A program made the position numbers and the translations under genes. From Capra hircus (lineage: Eukaryota; Chordata; Mammalia; Artiodactyla; Bovidae), in the NCBI RefSeq assembly GCF_001704415.2, contig NC_030836.1, positions 25,766,001-25,830,000 on the forward strand: a DNA stretch of 64,000 nucleotides. Direction: 5' to 3'. The number at the start of each line of letters is the position of its first letter. Positions within the stretch are counted from its first letter, which is position 1. The notes under the pieces were generated by a model. The model did not search any database. It saw only the letters and a program-made list of their open reading frames with translations, and was not told the origin of the DNA. Positions 1 through 12,700 of this stretch are shown in pieces.

Positions 1-564
1 ACCCTCCACGTTCTCAGGCAGTTTTGTATGTGCAGTTCTTTTATATATCTAGTTCGTGTAATCCTAAGGGAACGGAATGTTCCAAGGTACAGACTTTCAG
101 AAGGACTTAGCGTTTTGAGGAAAGAGTGAGGCGTTTGTTGGGTATTTGTGACAGACGAGTGGCCTGGAGACAGAATTGGAGAGTAGATCAGTGGCCTCCA
201 TGGGACAGGTGAAAAACAAGATGAGCAATCAGTAGGATTTAACTGATTTAATGTAGGAAATGGTTTGGTAGCACTCATCTTTTAGTTTTGAAAAAGAGCC
301 TTCACATTAACTCTGACTGTGGCTAATAAACTGAGTACTAACCTGAAGTGTTTTGCTTCCTATAACAGAAATAGTTGATGGCAAATGAGAGTTGTAGCCC
401 TGTTGTGATCTTCCCATTCTGTTGTTTGTTCCAGTAAATTGCTAATATGAAGAAAGGGAGGACACTGTGGGTGGGGTTCTTATGGCTATGTGGATTTGCA
501 TTGCCAGTGCTTTTGACGTTTCTGTAAGTAAACATGATTTTTCTTTTTTTGTGGGGGGTATTAG
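1..564 (+). other. HPS5: HPS5 intron (3' part)
   Basis: No exon was found here. The expected upstream coding text is absent and the first acceptor is at 563-564. Confidence 0.8.
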
Positions 565-777
565 AGAAAAATTTTGGAAAATTGGAAACAAGGAAAGAGA
601 TGGAGAATATGGAGCTTGTTTCTTCCCGGGAAGGTGTTCTGCAGGCCAGCAGCCCCTAATATACTGTGCTCGCCCCGGCTCCAGGATGTGGGAGGTGAAC
701 TTTGATGGAGAAGTTTTAAGCACACATCAGTTTAAGAAGCTCCTCTCCTCACCACCTCTTCCTGTGATTAATCTAAG
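565..777 (+). CDS. HPS5: HPS5 coding exon a
   Basis: The acceptor is TTAG before AGAAAAATT and the donor is GTAATG at 778. It encodes the REKFWKIGNKERDGEYGACF part of the N-terminal propeller region. The first base completes an Arg codon begun in an exon upstream of the window. Confidence 0.93.
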
Positions 778-3700
778 GTAATGACTTACATGTTCAGCAG
801 GAAGTATTTGAGGAACTTACATGGGGTGGGGGTTGGGTGGAAACCTCTGATGTTCTATATGCATCAAAGATTTTATCATACCTTTTAAGAGTGAAGTAGA
901 ATTTTTAATAAAAGATTCAGAGAAACCTAAAACTCTTTAATCAATTATTTTTTATATGGTTAAAGCAAATTGAACAAGAGCAAATGCAGTGAACTGGCTC
1001 TTGAATTTGTTTTGTAGGCAGAAATTTTCCTGTGTGTCGAAAAAGGTGCTTTTATATTGTGATTAAATCATGAATCATGTTTACTTCCTAGATCAGAACC
1101 TCAGTATGATCATACGATTGGATCCTCCCAGTCTTTGTCTTTCCCCAAACTCTTACATGTTAGGTAAGTTTCTCTCTTTGATCCTCAAAAACAAAACAAA
1201 ACAAAACAAAAAAAACTTCATCTGTTTCTTGTTCAGAGGCAGTTAGCTTCTTAACTTTGTTTTTGTACTAAATCATTTTTAGAAAATCAGGAAATGACTG
1301 TGTAAAGTGCTATATATGAGGAATGGTAAAAAAGCATAGAAATACACTTCCCTTTCTGGTTTGAACTGCCCTAAACCACTTGAACACTTTATAGTTGTTG
1401 GGTACATCTGACAATTAGAGCTCAGAGCTATAGGTACACATTCTTTCATAACCTCCCCTCCCTGGTGGGATACAGCAATGAAAGCAAGCCTCAGACTGAA
1501 ATCTGCTGCATATGTATGTTTCTTAGCAAGCAGGTGCAAAAGTCGTTGTAGAATTTGTTCTTGTAAATGTGAAATTTCAGCTTCCTGTTCTTTAGGTGCT
1601 TTGCATGAAAAACCTGCTCAAGTTGGATCCAGCCAGCCATATTCTAACGTCAGAGTTTAGCTAGCTTTCTATTTGGGTTAGGTATAAAAAAGTCTACTAT
1701 TAAGTGGTAGCACAGAGTGCCACTTAGAGCTGTTAGCTGCTGGCCTTGCCAGTTCCTACAGCTTGTTCTACAAGCATGGGAGTGAGTGCCCAGTGTATGG
1801 TTTCCAGTCAGTCTGTATGTCTTGAACTTCTCTTGTTTCAGCAATAGGATATTATTTCTAATATCCCTTAGGCTAATTAACAAGATCGTTAATATAGATT
1901 CAGGAAACATTCTGTAGAGCTCTTATAGGGTAGTCTGGAGTTTGGCTTTTGATTGAGTTTTTTCAAAGACTAACTAACCTCTCTTTGAATGTAATTAAAA
2001 AAAAAACAAAAAATAGAACACTTGAAATGTCAACTAACTGCCCCTAACTAAAGTATGTATATGTTGCACTACCTCCACTGAAATATTTGGAAGTCAATTG
2101 TAAAGAGTGTAACTCTTTGATAAATCCATAATTCATCCTGAAAGTTACTGGAGAAAGCTATTTATTTGCCCATAGATGAAGCATATTAAAACCTCTTTCT
2201 TTATGGCACTTACCACTGTTTATAATTACACATTCAAACATGTATGCCTATCTTATTCCTAGACGGTAAGGTCCATGAGGGCTTGGTGTCTGTTTTATTC
2301 ACTGTATTTTTCTCAGTGTTTGGCATAATGCCTGGCCCGTCATAGACACTTAAGCATTTGTTGACTGTGTGTGATGTGTGGGGTGCAGGCAAGTCCCTTA
2401 CCCCAGAGTATGTTTTCTAATGGTAAGGCCACAGTCTGCTTGGTTCTCCTGGTAGTGTTAGTTTTTTGAGTTAAACTATTTAAAGCTCCCATTAGAGTTC
2501 CTGCCTAGCTAACAAAGCCCTGCGTGATCTGGCTCTGCCTACTCCTCAGCGTAAGTAATAATTAGTGCCACTTTGAAGCCTTTCCTGGCTCCCCGGTGGC
2601 TTACGTCAGACGCTTGCCCGCTTGCACTACTGTCGCCTTTGTTCGGCCTCCATCGCCATCCTGTCTCACTGTTCTGTGCACATCTATCCCAGCACCACAC
2701 CGTTAGCTCCTTTACTGCTGGCACAGTGCTCGGCACACAGAAAGTTCTCAAATAATGGCTAAATAAAAAATCACTAAGAGGGCTTGTTGTTAACTTTTCT
2801 TCCCCTATTTGTGTTATGATAACTTTCACTGTTACACCCACGAATCCCACGAGGAAATGCGACAAGGAAGCAAATTTGTATACTTAATTTCCTTTTCGGC
2901 ACACGGATATCACATTCCTGTTTTTAACTTGAAAAAAAAATTATATTTATTTACTTGGCCGTGCTGGGTCTCAGTTGTGGCACGCAGGATCTTTGATCTG
3001 CATTGCAGGCTCTTTTGTTGCATCATGTGAACCCTTGGTTGTGCACGTGCTGGGTCTCAGTTGTGGCATGCAGGATCTTTGATCTGCATTCCAAGCTCTT
3101 TCGTTGCACCATGTGAACCCTTAGTTGTACATGTGGAATCTAGCTCCCTGACCAGAGACTGAACCTGGGGCCCCTGCATTGGGAGCATGGAGTCTAAGCC
3201 ACAGGACCACCAGGGAAATCCCTCCCTTCTTTAACTTTTTAAACAATGTTGTTAGGCTTGTGTCGCTTTCTGTTTATTATAAGGGGATGAAGGCTGTATA
3301 AATGACAAAGTCTCAGCTCTTAGGTAAGTCCCCCTGCCCTGCCCCAGCCCATACCTATTTTTACGGAATTTTTCCAACCTGAGTATGAAGTTCAATATCA
3401 AAACCGTGATCCTGTATCTCTGTATTCAGGGATCTTCTGGTCTGATTTTTTTCCTCTCTGGCTCCTAAAGACAACCTTCCAATTTTAGTTTTAACTGTGG
3501 TTCTGATGATTTCTTTCTTCTTTGTGACAAAGGTTACTTTTCTGTAGGGACAGTGATCTGATCTTATATTGGCAAAATGTTTAATATTTGTGTGATGACC
3601 CAGTTCCTGTTAAATATCACTCTTGGTTTTGTAACCACCTGGTACCTACCATTGTAGTACGCTTGGAGGCATAAACTAAATAAAAGTCCCTGTTCTCAAG

Positions 3701-6700
3701 ATCATAATTTTTGGAGAGATATAGTTTATTTCTAGAAAATGTTTAACAGCAATCAAAAGTAAGAGTTGTGAGCGATGGCTAAGGGCTGTCACAGAGGATT
3801 TCAAAGGGGAGTAAAGCTGCTGCTAATCCTTGAGAGGTGGTTAGAATGAGAATGTTATATGTGGAGAACGCTCTGACCAGGAACAAGAAGTAGGGATTAC
3901 CAGTGGAGTATAAAAAAGTAATAGCAGCCTGGAGAGAGTAAATGAGATACATGAGCAAAGGAGTATAGAAGGAAATGAGCCAAGATGGAGAGCGCCAGAG
4001 GACTGGAAAGGGAGGTGGATGAAGAGGCAGTGTCCAGAGTCTAGGAAGACTCTCAATTCAGGAAGGAAGGGACAATATGCAGGGTTGGCCCCTGCTGGGG
4101 GCTCAAGAAAGAAAATGAAGAAGAAGGTTATTGGGTTTGGCAGCTAGAAAATCTGTGACCTTTCAAGACTATAGGTAAGTGGAATGTTCAGAATTCCAGA
4201 TAACAGTGGGTGGGTCATTGAGGATTAGTGAGGGTAGCAGTAGATTCTATGAGGTGTGGAGAAAAAAGTCCAGATTTTGGACCCAGACTCCTTGGAATAA
4301 ATTTGGACTCTTGTATATTCATGCTGAATGGCCTTCGACATATTATTTATCTCTCTGGGCTTCAGTTTTTCTTTTTTACAAAATAGGAATAATGCTTCTA
4401 TCTTAATGAGTTGCTGCAGGGTTAGATAATACAGGTATAGCCTTTAATAAAAACAAACAAAAAAACCTCCCAGAGTTGACTGGGAATTTTCAATCTTTTA
4501 TTGCCCACATAAAACTAAGGACATCAAAGTATTTCCCTCCCTAAAAGTAGCTCACCAGAGCAGTGAGGAATGGTAAGATGTTATGTTTAGTCTTTGTTTT
4601 AAATGGGCCCTGTCATACCAGATATGGGAGGTTTAGCTATTTTAACAAACATCAGGTAAGACACCAGCGTTTTATTTTTGTAGAATGTATTTAGTGTATC
4701 TGAATTTTTCCCATTTTGGCATCATGTTATGATATCTTTCAGTGGGCTCTTGTCACAGACAAAAAAGAGGTGATAGGACATGATTGGCTGAATTTATTGT
4801 TGGATTTTCTCTGTATAGGCAGATCTTGCTTTAATAGCTAATGTGAGGGTCTGAATTCAGGGAATTATATCATAAACCTCTGAGTCCGAGCAAACTAGAA
4901 TTCTCTTGACCTCTTCCATGTTTTCTTGCAGTGAGCATTGTGTGCTGACTTGGACAGAAAGAGGAATTTATATTTTCATTCCTCAGAATGTTCAAGTTCT
5001 TCTTTGGAGTGAAGTCAAAGGTAATTATGTTTTTTTTTCCTTATATAATTTTTAATTGCATGCTTGTGAAAGATTTAATTATTGTAGGAGGATTCTCTTG
5101 CAGTGTAAGAAGTAGAAAGTAGAAAGAGGTGACATTTCTCTCAAAGATTAACATCATAGGTGTATTCCATTATAAGGTACTTCCCAAGTATATATTTGTG
5201 AATTTATAGTTAGTTATTTTAAATAAAATTTTCATTTATTCTTAAATATTAGCTAACCACTGCTAAAGATTGAATGGGTTAATTTTCCCCTTCTACTTAC
5301 CCTTAATCTTTATCTCTGTTAGAAAACTTGCTTTAACTCTTGTTTTGTGGCTTAATAATTTGGGGTTGACATATTGGGGAAGCCCTGAGTTAATAAACAC
5401 TCTTCATGTGCAAAAAACAGGGTGGAGGGCAAGGGAGGGGAGAATTTGAAAAGTCCTTGTGGGAACAATAGCTATTTTATGTGGCTGAGGCAAAGACTAT
5501 CAGTCGCTATATTCTTCTGGTTTAAACCAGAAATGGAGGAAATAAATCTAAGATTTTTAGTATGATTGCCCAGAGATTGTATCTTGACTTACGAGTCATT
5601 TTGTACTTTGTAAAAACATAAAAAAGATAAATGAACCATTATCTCGTGATCTGATCAACATTGATTTCTTGTGAATTAGGTTTCCTGAGGGTCTCCTGTG
5701 GAAACTATAGTGTTTTAGATTCTTTCATGATGTTCTGCCAAGACGGGTATTTTTTAAGGAACGGTTTGTTGATTAACATATGTGTTAAAGTCTGTTTATT
5801 GACATCAAATTTGTTACTCTCAGAAATGTGATAGTGTGGTCTCAAAAGTACCCTCTTTTAAAGTGCCCTTCTTTTCACACAAAAATAGCATTTTTAAATA
5901 TAGTGTTTTAGATCAGACAGGTATTCCTCTTATTCTTGATCTTTTTAGAATAGTGTCTAAAATATGATTTTCTCTTTGAAATGAAAATATAAAAATAGAG
6001 GTGAAATTCGATCAAACCAGACTGTATAAAATGAATTTATTAAAGTAATTTCGTTCAGTCACAAAAATGGAAAAGAAATATTTGGTTAGCGTCCTGCATG
6101 TTTACCCCTGTGGTTTTTGTAGATATTCAGGATGTGGCTGTTTGCAAGAATGAGCTGTTCTGTCTACACCTGAATGGGAAGGTCTCACATCTCTCCCTGT
6201 TGTCTGTGGAGCGCTGTGTGGAACGTCTGATAAGGAGAGGCCTGTGGAACCTGGCTGCTCGAACTTGCTGTCTTTTCCAAAATTCTGTCATTGCCAGCAG
6301 AGTGAGTCAATCAGCTTACATGTTCATCTGGGTTGTTAAGATCAATCTGGCTTGCAGGATTATGCTACACAGTTGCTTATATTTATTAGTGTGCAGGGGG
6401 CTTCACAGGTGGCTGAGGGGTAAAGAATCCGTCTGCCAATGCAGGAGATGTGAGTTTGACCCCTGGGTTGGGAAGAGCCTCTGGAGCAGGGCATGGCAAC
6501 CCACCCCAGTATTCTTGCCTGGAAAATCCCATGGACAGAGGAGCCTGCTGGGCTACGGTCCATAGGGTTGCAAAGAGCCGGAGACAACTGAGCAACTGTG
6601 AACAGCACATTAGCTTGCAGATTAAACAGTAATAAATCCCCAAAGGAAGCATGACCTGTTAAGTCTGGAGTGGGGAGTGGGGGCAAGAAAAACCGTACGT

Positions 6701-9700
6701 GTGTGTTAGTCACTTAGTCATGTCCTACTCTTTGTGACCCTATGGACTGTAGCTCTCCAGGCTCCTCTGTCCATGTAATTCTCCAGGCAAGGATACTGGA
6801 GTGGGTAGTCATTCCCTTCTCTAGGGGATCTTCCCGATCCAGGGATCAAACCTGGGTCTTCCACATTACAGGCAGATTCTTCACTATCTGTGCCATCAGG
6901 GAAGCCCCAAAATAAAATTTACCCACAAATTTATTTTAGTTTCAGGCCTCGTTTTAAGTGAAATTATTATGTGTGCAGTAACTCTTAACTAAATGCTTAA
7001 TTCCTAAGAAAATTCTCATAAAGTCTTTTACTAGCTTTTAAAGCCCTTTTAAAGCACCTTTGAGGTTTTATGTTCTATGTTAGACTTCTGTCAATGTATT
7101 AGCAATTTGAATATGGAATTAGTTACAAATGGAAAGCTCTCCTATTGGGTTTCTACTTGTTTTTATTAGGGAAGAAAAACTTTAACTGTAGATAAATTGG
7201 AACACTTGAAATCTCAGCTGGACTTAACAGCCTGTGGTGATCTAGTTTCCCAACTGGAAGAGTTGATCTTAAAATTGGAACCTTTGGATTCAGCCTGTAG
7301 CAGTAGAAGAAGCTCCATTTCATCACATGTAGGTATTCGCACTTTTCAAAGGGTTTTGCTCTACAGTGAGATGTTCTCCATGAGGTTGTCCTCACCTACT
7401 TCCAGGATCCCAAAACTTAGCTTCTTTCCAGTGTTTATACTGGAGGTGAGGTGGCGGGTGGCAAGAGGGGGCTTTCTTTCAGCTCTTGCACAGCCCTCTG
7501 AAGCACTTCTTTGTGTGTGACTTAGAACTGTGTTTTGTTTTGTCATTGTTTATTATATCTTGTTTGAAAATGTACATTATGTAGCCTCTGGTACAAGTTA
7601 AATTGCCCCTAGTATGTGGTTTCAGATGCTTCATGGTAGCTTGAGTCTCAGGGCAGCTCAGGATTGTCTCGTTTAATCCTCATTCTCACTGCCAGGCTTG
7701 GTGGAGACTGGCTGGAGAAATCTGGTCGCATGATGCTGCAGGCATGTCAGAGGGACCGGCTGCCAGGCAGTGAGACCTTGCTCACCGTTTTGTTCTAATA
7801 AACCATAATTTTCATTAATGACTTACTGCTTTTAGTGTTGATTTTTTCCTTAAAAGAGCTATATCGTGTTATAAACATTTTAATTGGTCTTTAATTCTTT
7901 TTCTTTTTAGGAAAGTTTCAGCATCTTGGACTCTGGTATTTATCGTATCATTAATAGTAGAAGAGGCAGTCAGTCAGATGAAGACTCTTGTTCCCTTCAC
8001 AGCCAGACACTCTCAGAAGATGAGAGACTTAAAGAGTTCGCCTCACATCAAGAAGAGGACCAACCAGATCATTGCTGTGGCTCTCAGGGAAGTGAAGGTG
8101 AGGAACGGGAAGTGTTTTTATTGATTGCTGATGCGAAGCAGTTATTTTCTGTGGCTTCTTTATTTTTCCTCTACAAAGTGTTAATAATTTTTATTAAGCT
8201 GATAGAGTTTCCATCCAGACTTATTGATCTCTTCACCATTAGAGGAATGGGTTTATGTTTAGTTGGAATTTTTCCCTCTCATGTTTAAGCTAAATTTGGT
8301 AAAGTTCCTAATATTGATCTTGTATTAAAGAGCGGGAAAGGTTAAGAGAGGAAGTCATTAACCAAAAGAGTGGAACAATTTTATCCTGACTAACCGAATT
8401 ATTTTTCATTAGGAATGAAAAATTACTACAGTTTTGGGGGTCCTTGCCTTCACTTTTCGATGTTCAAGTATTCCTGTGGCCGAACTCTTGAGAAGAGATT
8501 AATAGAGACTCTAAACTTCCTTTATGACTATGGGGATTCAGGGTTAGTAGGAAAAATGAAGGTACCTGTCTGAGTGTTTTATATGTGGACCATCTTGAGC
8601 ATCTTATAAACCTGTGTTCCACTCATTTGTATTTGGGTCAGTTGTGATTTTGGTATTGAATCTTTTATTTCCTTTGGTTTATTCATTTCGGAATTTCTTT
8701 AAAGATTTAAAAACTTCGTGTGATTAGATTTTGTTTCTTTTCCCTGATTCCATTCATCCAGATAACGTTTCTCACGCATCAGTGGCGTTTGAGACGGATA
8801 AAAGTGAAACTTTGCTCCCCTTCGGCATTCCATTATCATTTCGTTCTCCGTCTCCTCTTGTGTCTCTTCAGGCCGTCAAGGAGAGGTAAGCTCATTAGTC
8901 TCGTCATTTAATCCCATTTCTGGTTTTGCTTCTGCTGTCATATTAGGCATGTCTGTGCTGAGAATAGAAAGACATTTTAAATGACTTAAAAGGAAGTCAC
9001 TAGGTTATCCGTCATATAGCCTGTTATGTGAAGTTGTTAACTTCTCATTTCAATTTCGGGGAATGTAACTACCCTCAAGATTGTCTGAGTAGCTGGATAT
9101 TTGAGTTGTTACAAATGTGCTTCCCACCTCCCCCTTCTCCCCCAGACTGGGCAAAAGTTTAAAAACCTTTTCGTCCCCTCATCCTTGATAGGAAAAGTTT
9201 CCACATAGCATTAGTCATTTCTTAATCATTTCTCAGTTTGGGCTCAGAGTTGGAGATGCCTCAGAAATCTTTCTGACTACTCTGTGGGCCAGGGATTGAC
9301 CATGAAAGAGAAGACTTTGTGCCAGGGCTGCTAAACTGAGTTCTACTGGATACATATTTGCTTTCCAAGAAGGATAAATGTGACAAATGAGCAGTTTCAT
9401 GAAGAAATTCTATGGCTTAGGATGATCACATGCAGAAACATTGCAGGCACAGCTGGAATTAAAGACCTTTTCTTTAGGGCTGAATCAAAGTAGTTTAGTA
9501 AACGATGTCCATCCTTTTTATATTATAACATTTATGTGGGCCTTATGTGAAATATGTAGTTTGGTTAGGGAAGTTGCAATGAACAGAGTCTTGTTAGTAA
9601 GTCCCGGTTCCCTTCAGAGACTAACAGGAACATAGAGAACTCATGTACTGAAATTCTCATTCTTGGCAGTAATGAGACCTTTTTCACGTTAGTTTATTGG

Positions 9701-12700
9701 TATTTGACCTCCAGTGTTTCCAGCTTTGTGCGTAAAACTACTGAGAAGATTGGCACCCTTCATACAAGCCCTGATCTGAAAGTGAGACAAGAACCTAGGG
9801 GTGATGAGCAGTCCTGTGAAGAGGATGTGAGTCCAGTCACTCGCCCAAAGGAGGAAGACACTGAGTAAGTTGTTGCTGAGAAGTCTGTGTAAATTCTAGA
9901 GGACATAGTTGTCAGTTTGAAGAGAGCCATAAACTACATTTTTTTTTTAAAGAAGTAGGCACACAGTAACTCTCTTCATTGTAGATTGTGTAGCTTATAA
10001 AAATTGTAAATACTGCAGAGTAAGTACTGGAAAATTACATCAACCAATAGCAAGTCTGTTGAGATGGATTTTTTTGTGTGGCCATGCTGTGCAGCCTGCA
10101 GGGTCTTAAGTTCCTTGATCAGATATCAAACCCATGTCCCCTGCAGTGGCAGCAGAGTCCTGTCCCCTGCAGTGGCAGCAGAGTCCTAACCCCTGGACCA
10201 CTAGGAAAGACTTCCTGAGACAGAATTTTAATCGAGCGCCTCTTCTGTCTTTCCCCTGAACAACTTCCCCCACCTCCAGATCTCTTCAAATGTCTAGGGT
10301 GTTAACAAAGGTGTATTAGAATAGGATGACCAGGGATAGAGGCCTTGTTCTGATTCTGCTTCTGACCAGCACAGTGATGTTGGTGAGTAATCCTCTCTGG
10401 CCATAAGACAAGAGCTTTGGCATTGATGATGTTGTGTATCTTCCAATGATATGCTGGTGGCATAGTCCTTGTGTTGTGGAGTTGCAGCAGAGCTCTTGGA
10501 CTGGCACAGTGTATCTTATCTTTTCTCCTCCTTTTCTCATAGTTCAGGTGATCTGGGCATTGAAAGTACACAAGCTCAGCATCATCAGTAACTGAGATAG
10601 ACTCATGGAGTGAGGGTGTATTAGACAGACAGATGGGATAGAAGGGCGTTACCTTTAGAGTAGCTTAGTCATGAAACCATATATATAAATGTCAGAAAAA
10701 AGTACAGATAGTGCTGTGGCATTTATATTTAAGGCAGCCCTCAGTCTGGCCTGAGCCGACCTTTCCAGCCTCATTTCTAGCCACATCCTTCTGCTGCTGC
10801 TAAGTCACTTCAGTCGTATCTGACTCTGCGCGACCCCATAGATGGCAGCCCACCAGGCTCCCCCGTCCCTGGGATTCTCCAGGCAAGAACACTGGAGTGG
10901 GTTGCCATTTCCTTCTCCAATGCATGAAGGTGAAAAGTGAAAAGGGAAGTTGCTTAGTTGTGTCCGACTCTTCGCGACCCCGTGGACTGCAGCCCACGAG
11001 GCTCCTCCGTCCACGGGATTCTCCACGCAAGAGCACTGGAGTGGGGTGCCATTGCTGTCTCCCCACAACCTTCTAAGCACTTGGAATTCTAGTCCTGTCA
11101 GAGAACTGGGTGTGGACACCTCACTGCTTTTCTTCACGCCGTTTCTCCCACCTGCAGTGTTTTCTCCCCTTGTTTCCTAAGGCAAATGCTGCCACCTCCT
11201 TAGGGATCTCGATTGCCTGTGCGCTGTGCTAAGTTGCTCAGTTGTGCCTGACTCTTTGTGACCGCATGGGCTGTGCGCTGCCAGGATCCTCCGTCCACGG
11301 GATTCTCCGGGCAAGAATACTGGAGTGGCTTGCATGCCCTCCTCCAGGGAATCCTCCTGACCCAGGGATTGAACCCGTGTCTCTTATGTCTTCTGCAGGG
11401 GCAGGCGGGTTCTTTACCACTAGCCCCACCTGGAAAGCCCTCTTGATTGCCTAGTCAGAGTAATTATTCCTTTTTCTGTGCCCAGAGCACAGTGCTTATT
11501 CTGCTCTTTAGCATTTATTTTGTTCTCTCTGGTAATAGAGTTATTTTTTCATGCCTTTCTTTCTAATTTGAGCTTACTCATCTTGAAGCCATGGACCGTT
11601 TTTTTTTATACTTGTCTGTTTGCTTCATGTAACATTAAGTACAATAGGTACCATTTAATGAGCACTTAGAAGTGTTTACCCAAGGAAGTTCTAATCCCCT
11701 GTAACTTTTTTCATACTTTTCTAGAGAAAAAGAAGAAATAGCTAGTTGCCTTCCAGAAGAGGACAAGTTCCAAGAGCTCACAGTGGCAACAGCAGAAGCA
11801 ATGTGAGTATTTGTGAATGAAGTTTTATAGTAAGTAAGAATGACTTTGAGATCATAGGTAATGGTCCTGGGACAGTATGGGGCAGAGATAGCTTCACTGG
11901 GCATTGGAATTCAAGAAGTAGTACTAAGTTAATGTTCTCTGTGTTGTGTTTATACTGACATCATCTTTATTTAAAGAGTTGAAAAAAAATATTGAAAAGT
12001 AACATTTATTCAGATAAGTAATGTTGTCTGTGTTAGGCTTATTTAACATGAAACAATTTGTTTTTGAAAAACCACATAAAATGTAAGTTTCATACTTGTC
12101 TGTCTTGTATAGGACCAAGCTACAGGACCCACTGGTTTTATTTGAACCGAACTCCCTGAGAATGGTTTTACGGGAGTGGCTTTCACAGTTAGAAAAGACA
12201 TTTGCCATGAAGGACTTTTCCTGCATTTCAGATACTGGCAGCTCATCCACGGAATCAAACCAGGATATGCTATTGCTTGATGAGTCAAAAAAGGGAATAT
12301 TAGATGAAGAATATGAAAAAGAAGAAAGGGACTCTTTAGGCAATGAAGAAACTATTGATCAAATAGCATGTGAATCTGTAAATAGTCTGAGGGAGCCCTT
12401 GGATGATGACGTTTTCCAAATATGTTCTCCTTGGAGTATAGCAGACAGTCTTCAGAAGGATCTGGCCGAATTGACAACATTGTGTTTGGAACTGAGTGTA
12501 TTCAATTCTGAGATCAAAAGTACCGGTGGGCATGGCGACCACACTCTGCAGCAGTGCTCTCTTGAAATGCTGACTTGTCAGTTCCTAAAGAAGTACTTTT
12601 TTCTTCTGGATTTGAAAAGAGCAAAGGAGAGCATCAAGCTGAGTTACCCTAAAAGTCCTTGTGTTTGGGATACTTTTATTGAAGGATTGAAAGGTAATAA

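Noticed and set aside
467..564. Upstream extension of the first HPS5 exon with MGGVLMAMWICIASAFD
   Set aside because: The HPS5 protein does not contain this text. The pyrimidine-rich tract and TTAG at 563-564 mark the true acceptor.
6396..6440. Possible tRNA gene, since the sequence resembles a tRNA head
   Set aside because: It is the tRNA-derived head of a Bov-tA SINE. The same sequence recurs more than a dozen times in the window and has no separate tRNA features.
6098..6565. A 155-codon plus-strand open frame
   Set aside because: Its first part is the HPS5 exon at 6123-6301. The rest runs past the clear GTGAGT donor into the intron and a Bov-tA SINE.
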